A stretch of 64,000 nucleotides of DNA from Bacillus safensis (GCA_030159235.1 BSBG01000003.1:1-64000), one strand, 5' to 3'; shown: positions 35,406 through 44,498, counted from the stretch's first letter. The notes: generated by a model not told the origin, from the letters alone. Numbers and translations: made by a program.

Positions 35406-35586
35406 TTTTTCTCTCCTTTGTCTTTCGTCTTCCTGTGCTTAGTATAAATTATACGTTTTTATTAGTAAATTGCAAATAGGGTTATTGTAAAAAGCGATCG
35501 GATTCTCATCGCTCTTATATACAATAGCCATTCATGATGGGGCTAAAATGGCTTCTTCATTTTAGCAAAAACACGATTCGTCATCA
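35406..35586. other. Gap between ykyB and the AraC gene with two hairpins
   Basis: Two hairpins are visible, AGCGAT/ATCGCT and a perfect 9-bp GCTAAAATG/CATTTTAGC (35542-35566). Neither has a T-run on either side. No gene seen. Confidence 0.4.
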
Positions 35587-36501
35587 TTATTCTTCTAACC
35601 GTTTTATCTGGAGCGCATGCGGCTGTTTTAATTTTCTATATGCTAAAGGTGTCGTATTTTTTATTCTTTTAAACATATTGATAAAATAGCTAGTGCTGTT
35701 GAAGCCTACTTGGTAGGAGATTTCTGTTATATTAAAGTCCGTTTCTTGAAGCAGGATAAGACTTTGCTGAATTCTATATTCATTTACATAATGAAGGGGT
35801 GATTTCTTTAAAATATCTTTGAAGTATCTGCAGCATTCTGAACGGCTTAGCTGGCCTTCACGAGCGATATCTTGGAGAAGCACCTTTTCATGATAATGCT
35901 TGTGAATCCAATTCAGCATGTGTTTCATCCGTTCATTTTTATCGTGTTTACGCACATCATGTTTCATTTGGAAGCCATTTTGTAATAAGTTTTTCCAAAT
36001 GGTGATAAGCTGAATATTGAGTTCAAGTTCATAATATGCCGGTGTCTCATCAATGAAGCGTTGTATGGTTTGAATACATTGATAGATATGCTTTGCCCAG
36101 CGTTCTTTTCGGTTGAATAAAATATAAGGTGTCTGGCTCGCATGCATATAAGGATGGACAAAAGTGGTGAATAATTCATTCGCTGTGATGAAATGAGGCG
36201 AGACGTTTAAACAAATATAAGTACATGCTGTCCCATTCGCATCTTTAGCCATGTGCAGGCAGCCACTATTGATGAAAATGCCATCCCCTTGCTTCAAACT
36301 TAACGTCTCTTCATTGATTTGGAATTCAGCCTCACCTTCTAAAATAAAGACAAATTGAAACTCGTCATGCCAGTGAAGAGGGATATAGCCGCTTCTATGA
36401 TGACGAATCTTCGTATGATAAAGAGCAATAGGCCATGTTGTCGTGGAATGCTCTGTTAATTCTTTCAGGTTGTAGTCAATCAGAAAATGATGATCGCGCA
36501 T
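35587..36501 (-). CDS. AraC-family regulator with cupin sensor domain
   Basis: A 304-aa regulator. ATG 36501 lies behind TTGAGGAGAATC; the frame is open further upstream without a site. The N-terminal cupin (about 35-125) has the His-rich LHWHDEFQFVFILEGEAEFQ and GDGIFINSGCLHMA. The C-terminal double helix-turn-helix is LLQDIAREGQLSRSECCRYF followed by ITEISYQVGFNSTSYFINMF. It is divergent from the EamA transporter at 36615, so it probably controls that gene. Not present at this place in B. subtilis. Confidence 0.88.
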   Translation of the reverse strand: MRDHHFLIDYNLKELTEHSTTTWPIALYHTKIRHHRSGYIPLHWHDEFQFVFILEGEAEFQINEETLSLKQGDGIFINSGCLHMAKDANGTACTYICLNVSPHFITANELFTTFVHPYMHASQTPYILFNRKERWAKHIYQCIQTIQRFIDETPAYYELELNIQLITIWKNLLQNGFQMKHDVRKHDKNERMKHMLNWIHKHYHEKVLLQDIAREGQLSRSECCRYFKDILKKSPLHYVNEYRIQQSLILLQETDFNITEISYQVGFNSTSYFINMFKRIKNTTPLAYRKLKQPHALQIKRLEE

Positions 36502-36502
36502 G

Positions 36503-36611
36503 ATTCTCCTCAATATTCTTTTATTTTTATGTTCAATTGATATATCAATATGTAACAAAGTGAACTACTATCAACTATATTATCATGATTTGTTGAGAAT
36601 TGAGGAGAATG
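36503..36611. promoter_or_regulatory. Divergent control region of the AraC/EamA pair
   Basis: ATTCTCCTCAAT (36503-36514) and ATTGAGGAGAAT (about 36599-36610) form an inverted repeat that also contains the two ribosome sites. AACAAAGTGAACTA at 36554-36567 is repeated exactly at 37568-37581 downstream of the transporter gene. Either could be regulator binding sites. Confidence 0.45.
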
Positions 36612-36614
36612 AAA

Positions 36615-37511
36615 ATGAATAGGAGAAAGGGAATTTTACTTGTACTCATAGGCGCCATCTGTTGGGGAGTAGGGGGAACGATTTCACAAAAATTGTTTCA
36701 GCAATATGGGATTGATGTCAATTGGCTTGTGACTGTCCGGCTGCTTATCTCAGGGGGATTGCTTTTATTTGTTCATGTTATGACAAAAGAACGAGCACAT
36801 CTGATTGGCGTGTGGCAAAAGAAGAGGACCGCGATACAAGTCCTTCTATTTGGACTCATGGGAATGCTGGCTGTTCAATATACTTATATGGCATCCATTC
36901 AACATGGAAATGCTGCTGTGGCGACGTTGCTGCAGTATACAGCCCCTGTCATGATTATCGTGTATTTAGTCATTCGCAGGCAATCAACTTTCACAATAAG
37001 AGATATGGTGACGGTGGTATTGGCTTTAGCGGGCATGTTTTTCTTATTGACAAATGGTTCTGTTTCAACATTAACGGTTCCATTTGCGGCAGTGATTTGG
37101 GGAATACTATCGGCTGTGGCGCTCTCGTTTTATACGCTATATCCAATCAGTCTGTTAAAACAATTTGATTCTCTAGTGGTTGTCGGCTGGGCCATGCTCA
37201 TTGGGGGAGGCGTCCTTAGCTTGATCCATCCTCCTTGGAAGGTCAACCTGACTCAGTTACCTTTTGAAGCATATGTCTATTTATTGTTTGTAGTCATATT
37301 TGGAACAATGATCGCTTTTTGGTTTTACATAGAAAGCTTGCAATACTTATCGCCAAAAGAGTCGAGCTTAATTGGGAGTGTCGAGCCCCTTGCAGCAGTC
37401 GTCACGACTGTTTTCTGGTTAAAAGAGCCATTCGGTCTTTTTCAATGGATGGGGACAGCTTGTATTGTATACATGATTTTATTCATGGCATTGTATCAGA
37501 CGAAAAAATGA
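36615..37511 (+). CDS. EamA/DMT-family transporter
   Basis: A 298-aa protein with ten hydrophobic helices in two EamA halves. GAGGAG is 6 nt before ATG 36615 (ATG 36609 is also in frame). The first half has [17 protein letters not shown] and [20 protein letters not shown]; the second has [20 protein letters not shown] and [14 protein letters not shown]. Members export or import amino acids and other metabolites. The substrate is unknown. Divergent from an AraC-type regulator. Confidence 0.87.
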   Translation: MNRRKGILLVLIGAICWGVGGTISQKLFQQYGIDVNWLVTVRLLISGGLLLFVHVMTKERAHLIGVWQKKRTAIQVLLFGLMGMLAVQYTYMASIQHGNAAVATLLQYTAPVMIIVYLVIRRQSTFTIRDMVTVVLALAGMFFLLTNGSVSTLTVPFAAVIWGILSAVALSFYTLYPISLLKQFDSLVVVGWAMLIGGGVLSLIHPPWKVNLTQLPFEAYVYLLFVVIFGTMIAFWFYIESLQYLSPKESSLIGSVEPLAAVVTTVFWLKEPFGLFQWMGTACIVYMILFMALYQTKK

Positions 37512-37674
37512 GGGGGTTGAGCATTGGACAATAGGAGGATTTATAAAAAACGACTTAGTTAAATGTGAACAAAGTGAACTATTGGATCTTGATAACTACC
37601 TATTTATTAAAATGGGTAGTTTCTCAAATAATATATTTTTTCATACATGCAGTTAACGATTGCCTTTAAGATCT

Positions 37675-37709
37675 ACCATATGCCAACAGTGTCGAACATA
37701 TGGTTTTTA
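37675..37709 (+). terminator. Hairpin downstream of the EamA gene
   Basis: ACCATATG/CATATGGT stem followed by TTTTT, 164 nt after the stop. Confidence 0.6.
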
Positions 37710-37719
37710 AACAGAAGAA

Positions 37720-37935
37720 TTATTTCGTATGAATAGAATAAGCGCAATAAAAACAACCATTAAAATCAATTTCATTCGTCATTTGTTTGGCATCTTCAAT
37801 GGCGCTTTCACCATTCATGTGCAGGCCAATCAGCGTACGGCTTGCAGCATCACTTAAAAATGCACAATCTTCTGTATGTACAACAAACTGTCCCTGTTCA
37901 TCTTTTGTATGAATAAAATAGTAACTTTTTAGCAT
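37720..37935 (-). CDS. Small Cys-containing protein of unknown function (71 aa)
   Basis: ATG 37935 lies behind TTGGAGGTGAAAGAA; the frame extends upstream without support. The sequence starts MLKSYYFIHTKDEQGQFVVH, has an internal EDCAFLSDAASR, and ends DFNGCFYCAYSIHTK with a CxxC (CFYC) that could bind metal or form a disulfide. Not recognised. Confidence 0.65.
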   Translation of the reverse strand: MLKSYYFIHTKDEQGQFVVHTEDCAFLSDAASRTLIGLHMNGESAIEDAKQMTNEIDFNGCFYCAYSIHTK

Positions 37936-38289
37936 TTCTTTCACCTCCAACCTGACTATACTACTATAAAAATTCCAAATATGTAAAGGTTTTTTATTGA
38001 AAAATGTCATTTTATACACATTTTTATAAAAATAAGCAATAAAAGGGATCAACGAAACGAATTGTGATAATGCATGAGGGAATTAGCACAATAAAAGAAA
38101 GGAATGTGTTGGTCATTGGAGGAATTATGTTTGTGATAGAACCCATTCATTCTCGCATTTTATTGATCAAAAAAACTTCAAGCGGGTTCAATTAATAAAT
38201 TAAAATCAATGCCATTTGACTGACAAGAATGGCATTTCAGCCATGAAAAAAGGACTTTTCCTTAAAAGAAAGTCCTTTTGACTATTGAC
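37936..38289. other. Gene-free stretch upstream of the ykuC terminator
   Basis: No supported gene. It holds a 9-bp hairpin AATGCCATT/AATGGCATT (38208-38236). A ykuC minus-strand terminator (AAAAGGACTTT/AAAGTCCTTTT, about 38245-38280) follows. Confidence 0.55.
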
Positions 38290-39567
38290 TTATTGCACTC
38301 CCTGACCTTTTAGTTCACGCTGCACGTCTAAGTCGGCAGCTTCTCTGCTGAACTTTGGCAGCGTAATGAAGTAAAAAAGGAAGACGAGTAATATAATAAT
38401 GCCCATTCCGTAATAAATATAAGAAACATTTGTGATGAGTTTTGGAAATAGCACGGCAATCAAACCTAATGTCATTGATTGGGCAAACATGGTGAGCGGA
38501 TCAACCCATCCTGATACACGTCCCATCAGACGAGGGTGGACGATTCTCGGCAGCCAGCCGCCAATGACAATGTTCACTGGACCAATGCAAGTACCAATGA
38601 CAAATGATGTGACATAAAATAACCATAATGTATGAGTAGAACCAAGGACAAAAATCAGAATACCTGCGACCAAAATGGGAATCGACATGAGGTATTGCAT
38701 CTTGACCTTTTTAGCCAGAACAGAGCCCATTAAGCTTCCAACAAGAAGTCCTGCACCGATCGCAATGGTAAAGAAGGATGTATGTAGCTCGAAATGGTCT
38801 GGTGAAAGGCCATATTTCATTGTAAACATCGGAAGAACGGCAAATGCGCCATTGACTAGACCAAAAACAAAGAATCCGAAAATTAAAGAAGCCAATAATT
38901 TGTTTTTTAAAATATACAGAATGCCTTCTTTAAAATCTTTCAGGGACGTTTTAACGGTCATGCCTCTCCAGCCAGCTTGTCCATTTGGCTGACGCGCTTC
39001 AATTGGAATGTTACATGAACGAATCAGGATGCCTGAAATAATAAAACTGACCAAATCAATCGTAATAGCACCGTGAAGTCCAATTGTCTTATACATAATG
39101 GCACCGATGCCAACGCCAAACACCATAAATAAACTAAACAGCATTTGATTTAAGCCAGCGGCTTTAGCATATTGATCTTTATTTAAAATCGCCTGAACGA
39201 GAGAGGCTTCAGCTGGATAGAAGAACTTCGTAATGGCACTTCGAATGAACAAGATCAAGAAAATAAGTGGCAATGAATTAAAATAAATAACGATGAATAA
39301 TACAATCGTCAGCCCAGCTCGTATCCAATCGCAATTCTCTGCGACTTTTTTACGATCAAAACGGTCTGCGACCACACCGACCATAAAAAAGACAAAGATG
39401 GTAGGAAGAGAATACATGAGCTCAGCCAATGTGGCGTATGCGGGCTGATGACTAAAATGGTCGAGCAAATAAAAGGCAAATGCCATATTGCCTACTGTTG
39501 TCCCCATCTGCGAGGCAAGTGCTGCAAAAAAGAGACGAACAAAATTTCTGTTTTTAAAAATATCCAT
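38290..39567 (-). CDS. ykuC: YkuC, MFS efflux transporter
   Basis: A 425-aa, twelve-helix MFS protein of the macrolide-efflux-like DHA type. The N-terminus is MDIFKNRNFVRLFFAALASQ, the A-like loop VGVVADRFDRKKVAENCDWI, and the middle KFFYPAEASLVQAIL. It is next to ykuD as in B. subtilis. The substrate is not known. Confidence 0.85.
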   Translation of the reverse strand: MDIFKNRNFVRLFFAALASQMGTTVGNMAFAFYLLDHFSHQPAYATLAELMYSLPTIFVFFMVGVVADRFDRKKVAENCDWIRAGLTIVLFIVIYFNSLPLIFLILFIRSAITKFFYPAEASLVQAILNKDQYAKAAGLNQMLFSLFMVFGVGIGAIMYKTIGLHGAITIDLVSFIISGILIRSCNIPIEARQPNGQAGWRGMTVKTSLKDFKEGILYILKNKLLASLIFGFFVFGLVNGAFAVLPMFTMKYGLSPDHFELHTSFFTIAIGAGLLVGSLMGSVLAKKVKMQYLMSIPILVAGILIFVLGSTHTLWLFYVTSFVIGTCIGPVNIVIGGWLPRIVHPRLMGRVSGWVDPLTMFAQSMTLGLIAVLFPKLITNVSYIYYGMGIIILLVFLFYFITLPKFSREAADLDVQRELKGQGVQ

Positions 39568-39640
39568 AAATACGCTCCTTAACCTGAAGATCCCACTTTA
39601 TATCATATAAAATTTTAACCATTCATACAATTGATTTCTC

Positions 39641-40138
39641 CTACTGGCTAATGGTCACAGGTGTTCCATTTGGAACGAGTGAAGCAAGTTCGAGGACATC
39701 CTGATTGTACATACGAATGCACCCTCTAGAAACAGCTTTACCAATTGAAGAAGGGTTATTCGTCCCATGAATGCCGTAATGAATTTTTGAAAGGCTCAGC
39801 CAATAGGCGCCAAAGGGACCTCCTGGGTTTGGCTGTCTGTTGACAATATAATAAGAACCTGTCGGTGTCATATTTAAAATTTTTCCTGTTGCAATCGGAT
39901 ATGAACGAATAAGCTGTGATCCAGAAAACAACACGAGACGTTTCGTTGGAATTGAAACAGAGATGCGGTAAGGGATCGTACTTGGATCCGGCAAACCGGG
40001 AATGATGATGACCTCATTTTGTTCCGGTTCGCGCGTTTGAAGTGACGGATTTGCAGCCTTTAAGGCATCTAGTGTTGTTCTGAAATCAAGCGCTATAGAA
40101 GCCAGTGTTTCTCCATTTTTTACGGTGTATCTCAGCAC
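39641..40138 (-). CDS. ykuD: YkuD, L,D-transpeptidase with LysM domain
   Basis: A 165-aa enzyme. GTG 40138 is chosen because AAAGGAGTGTGCTTT precedes it and the length then matches B. subtilis YkuD; the frame is open 105 nt further. LysM (about 2-48, YTVKNGETLASIALDFR) binds peptidoglycan. The catalytic YkuD domain has His124 in HYGIHGTNN and Cys140 in SRGCIRM. It forms L,D cross-links in the spore or cell wall and is the founding member of its family. Confidence 0.95.
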   Translation of the reverse strand: MLRYTVKNGETLASIALDFRTTLDALKAANPSLQTREPEQNEVIIIPGLPDPSTIPYRISVSIPTKRLVLFSGSQLIRSYPIATGKILNMTPTGSYYIVNRQPNPGGPFGAYWLSLSKIHYGIHGTNNPSSIGKAVSRGCIRMYNQDVLELASLVPNGTPVTISQ

Positions 40139-40294
40139 CAAAGCACACTCCTTTTGCTCAAATAAAAGAAGCCATGATGCCGTCATTAGACATACTATAT
40201 GGACGGAATCAGGCCCGGTAAGGTTTCTCCTAACATTTGTCATGAAAATGATCTTTGATTATACATATGCAGGAAAGGGCGGTTTGGCTTCTGT

Positions 40295-41152
40295 TTACAC
40301 GCGAGATGTGAAGGTGAAAAACGTTAACTCAGGTTTGGCTAAAAATCGAAGTGGCAGCCGCGTTGTCCCAAGTCCACGGTTGACATAGATGCGGTGCTGA
40401 TCGCTTCCGTATAAACCTTCTACATATGTATGGCCGTAAGGTGCTGTGAGAATCGGTCCATAGAAAGGAAGCTGCACTTGACCGCCATGCGTATGTCCGG
40501 AAAGCTGCAAGTTAATGGGTGTTGATTTCAGTTCTAGTGCGGCATCAGGCTCATGGACGAGCAGTAAAGTAAATAAATCAGACGATACTTCCCGTTTGAT
40601 CAAATCGTAATCAGGCACGCTCATCATGAGGTCATCTAGTGTAGCAATTTGAATATGCGCATGGTCTTTTTCTAATAGAAACACATCATTTTTACATAAA
40701 GTAAATCCACAAGCTTCCATTGTTTTCTCATAAAGCTCCACACCAAACGGTCCGTAGTCATGATTTCCGTAAATGGCGAGTTTGCCGAACGGAGCATGAA
40801 GCTTGGTTAAATAATCCTTCGCTTTTTCATGCTCTTCAGTTGATGCTTCAAAATCAACAAGATCACCTGTGAATACAATGAGATCCGGAGATTCAGCATT
40901 GATTTTCTGGACGATGGCTTCTAGATCCTTCGCTGGAAATGTATCACTTAAATGAACGTCACTAAATTGGGCTATTTTAAACTGGTCAAATGAAGCTGGA
41001 AGCTGAGCATCTTGAATGGTGAGTGACACAGTATCGATCATGCGCGGCTCGATGTATCTGGCATACCCATATCCACAAGTTGTCGCCAAAAAGCCGAGAA
41101 TACTCGCACCAGCTGCGCCTTTTAAAAATTGTCTGCGAGAAAGTTGCTTCAT
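40295..41152 (-). CDS. ykuE: YkuE, Tat-exported metallophosphoesterase
   Basis: A 285-aa protein. ATG 41152 follows GGAGTCTTAT. The twin-arginine signal is LSRRQFLKGAAGASILGFLA. The calcineurin-like metal motifs are in order: QFSDVHLSD, FTGDLVDFE, YGNHDYG, VHEPD, SGHTHGGQ. In B. subtilis YkuE is a known substrate of the TatAyCy translocase and is wall-localised. Its substrate is unknown. Confidence 0.93.
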   Translation of the reverse strand: MKQLSRRQFLKGAAGASILGFLATTCGYGYARYIEPRMIDTVSLTIQDAQLPASFDQFKIAQFSDVHLSDTFPAKDLEAIVQKINAESPDLIVFTGDLVDFEASTEEHEKAKDYLTKLHAPFGKLAIYGNHDYGPFGVELYEKTMEACGFTLCKNDVFLLEKDHAHIQIATLDDLMMSVPDYDLIKREVSSDLFTLLLVHEPDAALELKSTPINLQLSGHTHGGQVQLPFYGPILTAPYGHTYVEGLYGSDQHRIYVNRGLGTTRLPLRFLAKPELTFFTFTSRV

Positions 41153-41249
41153 ATAAGACTCCTTTATCAATAAGATTAAGTATAGCATCATAATTGGATA
41201 ATCTCCCATATGGTGCACCGAGGGTCAATCATGATATGATAGAAAATAA

Positions 41250-41267
41250 TGAATGAATAGTCATTCA
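41250..41267. promoter_or_regulatory. FadR operator of fadH
   Basis: TGAATGAATAGTCATTCA matches the Bacillus FadR consensus TGAATGAMTANTCATTCA exactly. It lies 10 nt after a TATGAT -10-like hexamer and 23 nt before fadH. Long-chain acyl-CoA would relieve repression. Confidence 0.9.
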
Positions 41268-41290
41268 AATGATACAAAGGGGGAGAACAA

Positions 41291-42055
41291 ATGACGAAGA
41301 AAACAGTGATTGTCACAGGGGGATCAAGTGGTATGGGAAAGGCGATGGCTGCCCATTTGGCACTTGGAGGCTGGAATGTCGTGATAACTGGAAGAACGGA
41401 AGAGACGCTGGAAAAGGCGGCAAATGAATTGAAGCAGAAGGGCTGCTCAGTCGCCTACTTCCAAATGGATGTGCGAAACCCAGAGGATGCTGACCAAATG
41501 GTCAAGTTTGCGGTGGATACATTTGGTGATGTGGATGCCCTCATTAACAACGCTGCAGGAAATTTTATGATTCCAGCAGAAAAACTATCTCCTAACGGCT
41601 GGAAGTCTGTCATCGATATTGTGTTAAATGGTACATTTTTTTGCAGCCATGCAGTGGGCAATTACTGGATTCGTCAAAAGAAAAGGGGAAGTATGATTAA
41701 CATGGTGGCCACCTATGCATGGGGTGCTGGTGTAGGAGTGGCACATTCAGCGGCAGCAAAGGCGGGTGTTTTGTCCCTGACTCGAACGCTTGCAGTGGAG
41801 TGGGGAAAGCAATATCGAATTCGCGTCAATGCCATCGCACCAGGCCCAATCGAAAGAACAGGCGGTGCGGATAAGTTATGGGAATCTGAAGAGGCTGCGC
41901 AAAGAACATTAGATAGTGTCCCTCTTGGCAGACTGGGCACACCTGAAGAAATTGCAGAGCTCGCGAGCTTTTTATTATCAGAGCATGCATCTTATATAAA
42001 TGGAGATTGTATCACGATGGACGGGGGACAATGGCTCAACCAATCCCCTTTTTGA
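41291..42055 (+). CDS. fadH: FadH, 2,4-dienoyl-CoA reductase (SDR type)
   Basis: A 254-aa short-chain dehydrogenase behind AAAGGGGGAGAACAA. The cofactor motif is TGGSSGMGKAMAAHLA and the NNAAGNF motif is present. The catalytic region GAGVGVAHSAAAKAGVLSLT lacks the canonical Tyr, as is typical of 2,4-dienoyl-CoA reductases. The C-terminal ITMDGGQWLNQ is conserved. It removes double bonds of unsaturated fatty acids for beta-oxidation. The FadR box upstream fits. Confidence 0.93.
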   Translation: MTKKTVIVTGGSSGMGKAMAAHLALGGWNVVITGRTEETLEKAANELKQKGCSVAYFQMDVRNPEDADQMVKFAVDTFGDVDALINNAAGNFMIPAEKLSPNGWKSVIDIVLNGTFFCSHAVGNYWIRQKKRGSMINMVATYAWGAGVGVAHSAAAKAGVLSLTRTLAVEWGKQYRIRVNAIAPGPIERTGGADKLWESEEAAQRTLDSVPLGRLGTPEEIAELASFLLSEHASYINGDCITMDGGQWLNQSPF

Positions 42056-42119
42056 ATGACGATGTAAGACCTGCTTTTGATGTGGTATAATCACACAAAG
42101 AGAGAAGCAGGTGATGAAA

Positions 42120-43340
42120 ATGGTCGATCCATTGGATATTTTAACGAATATTGAAGATGTTTTCCCGCACTATCAAGCGATATTCAGTGCGGAAGAGCAA
42201 AAAGTGATAGGCTATGAGATTCTAGGAAGAATGAAGCTTGAGTATGAAACGGTTAGCCTAGGCTCCTTCTTTACGGATTCATCTATTCCTGACGAATATA
42301 AATTGGAAGTAGATCACAAAGTACTGACGCAAGCACTTGATCTCTTCACAACAGAAGATAATGATTTGCTCATTTTTATTAATCATGATGCCAATATCCT
42401 TATGCTTGATCATGGCGAAAGTCTTTTAGAACTTTTAAAAGAATATGAAGCAAGGGGCATTCAGCTTAACCGGTTTGTGATTGAGTTCGCAGAGCATACG
42501 TTTAGCGGCGATATTGAACAGCTATACCATACGTTAACGTATTATCGTACATATGGGATTAAAATCGCCGTATCAAATATAGGAAAAGAAAGCAGTAACC
42601 TGGACCGGATTGCATTGCTTTCACCTGATCTATTAAAAATAGATTTACAGGCATTAAAGGCATCGGCTCCATCTCCTTCCTATGAATATGTCTTGTACAG
42701 CATTTCATTGCTTGCGAGAAAAATAGGGGCGGCCTTAATTTATGAGGATATTGAAGCGAATTTCCAGCTGCAGTATGCATGGAGAAATGGCGGGAGATAT
42801 TTTCAAGGGTACTATCTTCATGAGCCTGCAGGAGAATTAATCGACCGAAGCCAGCGAAAAGATCAGCTTAGAGAAGAGTTCCAGCAATTTATTGCCCATG
42901 AGAAAAAGAAGCTGCAAGCGGTCTACGAACATTCTGAAACATTTTATAAACGAATTCATCAAGCTGTCACGACTTTAAAAAAATCATGCAGCACAAATGA
43001 TGAACTCATTCAAAAACTGGCACTTGAGCTGACAGATTGCAGCTTTCGGATTTATATGTGTAATGAAGAAGGCTTTCAAATCACAGGAAATGTGTTTAAA
43101 AAAGAAGAAGAGTGGCTCTTTCAGCCAGAGTATATAGAGAAAAACTGGAGCTGGCGTCCTTATTTCCTATCCAATATTCTTCAAATGAGAATTAGCGGGA
43201 AAGGATTTTTCAGTGATATTTACAGCGATTTAGAAACCGGTGAGAGGATACGTACGTTTTCTTATCCTTTAGAGGGAGATATGTATTTATTTATAGACCT
43301 TCCGTATGCCTATTTATATGAGCAAGATGGATTAATTTGA
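42120..43340 (+). CDS. ykuI: YkuI, degenerate EAL-domain c-di-GMP-binding protein
   Basis: A 406-aa protein. ATG 42120 follows AGGTGATGAAA (a GTG at 42111 is possible). The EAL domain (about 1-250) keeps the Glu of the signature (GYEILGRM) and KIDLQAL. The DDFG-equivalent, DN in B. subtilis YkuI, is SN here (AVSNIGKESSN, Ser at 42573-42575), so a metal-ligand Asp is gone. The C-terminal PAS-like YkuI_C domain (about 255-406) is intact. B. subtilis YkuI binds c-di-GMP without detectable hydrolysis, so a receptor role is likely. Confidence 0.92.
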   Translation: MVDPLDILTNIEDVFPHYQAIFSAEEQKVIGYEILGRMKLEYETVSLGSFFTDSSIPDEYKLEVDHKVLTQALDLFTTEDNDLLIFINHDANILMLDHGESLLELLKEYEARGIQLNRFVIEFAEHTFSGDIEQLYHTLTYYRTYGIKIAVSNIGKESSNLDRIALLSPDLLKIDLQALKASAPSPSYEYVLYSISLLARKIGAALIYEDIEANFQLQYAWRNGGRYFQGYYLHEPAGELIDRSQRKDQLREEFQQFIAHEKKKLQAVYEHSETFYKRIHQAVTTLKKSCSTNDELIQKLALELTDCSFRIYMCNEEGFQITGNVFKKEEEWLFQPEYIEKNWSWRPYFLSNILQMRISGKGFFSDIYSDLETGERIRTFSYPLEGDMYLFIDLPYAYLYEQDGLI

Positions 43341-43391
43341 GCAGTCTAAAGAGGCTGCTTTTTTTGATAGAAAAAAGAAATAAAAAAATAG

Positions 43392-43420
43392 TTGACATTG
43401 AAACTGATAATCATTATCAT
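43392..43420 (+). promoter_or_regulatory. Fur-controlled promoter of the FsrA-like RNA
   Basis: TTGACA (43392-43397), 17 nt, TATCAT (43415-43420). The Fur box TGATAATCATTATCA (43405-43419) is an exact 7-1-7 match covering the spacer and -10. Confidence 0.88.
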
Positions 43421-43426
43421 TTAGTT

Positions 43427-43512
43427 ATAGAGAGAAGCTACTCTCTGTTCCCCAACCCCTCTATCAGATCAAGATCCAAAAAACTTGGCGCTACCCCCGC
43501 CAAGTTTTTTTT
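43427..43512 (+). ncRNA. fsrA: FsrA-like Fur-regulated small RNA
   Basis: A predicted ~86-nt RNA downstream of ykuI, the place where B. subtilis fsrA lies. It has a 5' hairpin AGAGAG/CTCTCT and then a C-rich single-stranded stretch (TTCCCCAACCCCTCTATCAG) able to pair with ribosome-binding sites. A terminator ACTTGGCG/CGCCAAGT with eight T's closes it. FsrA mediates the iron-sparing response by blocking translation of iron-rich proteins such as SdhC and aconitase. No protein frame is needed to explain the stretch. Confidence 0.88.
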
Positions 43513-43601
43513 GTGCGTCAATCTTTCCCTTCATGCATAGGACAGCCCAAATCCTCCATACATCTTAAGTGATGATAGTTAGACGGTAGGAGGGAAACAT
43601 C

Positions 43602-44498
43602 ATGATCAAACGTGACACGCGGCTGCTCATTGATTTGCCAAGACCAGATCACCCAGATGCAAACGGTGCCGCTGCTGTACAAGAATTACTCGGCGGAAAA
43701 TTCGGTGAAATGTCCACATTAAATAATTACATGTTTCAATCCTTTAACTTTAGAGGAAAACGAAAACTCAAACCGTTTTATGATCTCGTATCTAGTATTA
43801 CGGCTGAAGAATTCGGTCATGTCGAGCTTGTGACCACAGCCATCAATCTCATGATTACAGGAACCACACATGGCGGAGATCCAGATACGACGCCGATGAA
43901 GGCAGCTGTCGATAAACGAAATACACAGCATTTTATTCAAACAGCCCAAACAGGCTATCCGTTTGATTCAATGGCAAAGCCTTGGACCGGAGAGAATGTG
44001 TTCTCAAGTGGCAACCTGATTCTTGATCTCCTTCATAATTTCTTTCTTGAATGCGGGGCTCGCACGCACAAAATGCGTGTATATGAAATGACGGACCATC
44101 CTACAGCAAGAGAGATGATTGGTTATTTACTTGTCAGGGGCGGCGTGCATGTTGTGGCATATGCAAAGGCACTTGAAGTAGCTACAGGAGTCGATGTAGG
44201 AAAGATGCTGCCAATCCCAAATCTCGACAACAAATATTTTGATTCAGCGCGGAAATTTGAAGATCAGAACGTTCATACAAAGCTGTACACATTTAGTGAT
44301 ACGGATTACAAAGATATCAATAAAATTTGGAAGGGCACCCATCCGATTGATGGAAAGCCGCTGACAGTCATTGAAGGCACCCCGCAAGGAGCACCTGTGC
44401 CAGATTATAGAGAATTACCGGAAGAGTTTGCTCCGGGCATTTCCAAAGAGGACTTTGATGAAATTGCCAAACGGCTGATGAGATCTGCTGGTTTATAA
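43602..44498 (+). CDS. Manganese catalase
   Basis: A 298-aa dimanganese catalase behind GGTAGGAGGGAAACATC. The four-helix bundle ligands can be read by position: Glu36 (GGKFGEMSTLNNYMFQ), Glu69/70 with His73 (AEEFGHVEL), Glu150 (FFLECGARTHK) and His183 (VRGGVHVVAY). The C-terminal tail ends RLMRSAGL. It breaks down hydrogen peroxide without heme. B. subtilis has homologs elsewhere (YdbD, YjqC, CotJC) but not at this locus. A non-heme catalase fits an iron-sparing neighbourhood, by inference. Confidence 0.92.
   Translation: MIKRDTRLLIDLPRPDHPDANGAAAVQELLGGKFGEMSTLNNYMFQSFNFRGKRKLKPFYDLVSSITAEEFGHVELVTTAINLMITGTTHGGDPDTTPMKAAVDKRNTQHFIQTAQTGYPFDSMAKPWTGENVFSSGNLILDLLHNFFLECGARTHKMRVYEMTDHPTAREMIGYLLVRGGVHVVAYAKALEVATGVDVGKMLPIPNLDNKYFDSARKFEDQNVHTKLYTFSDTDYKDINKIWKGTHPIDGKPLTVIEGTPQGAPVPDYRELPEEFAPGISKEDFDEIAKRLMRSAGL

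Noticed and set aside
35542..35566. Hairpin GCTAAAATG/CATTTTAGC as terminator of the AraC gene
   Set aside because: No T-tract on the minus strand side (CCCC follows), so only recorded as a hairpin.
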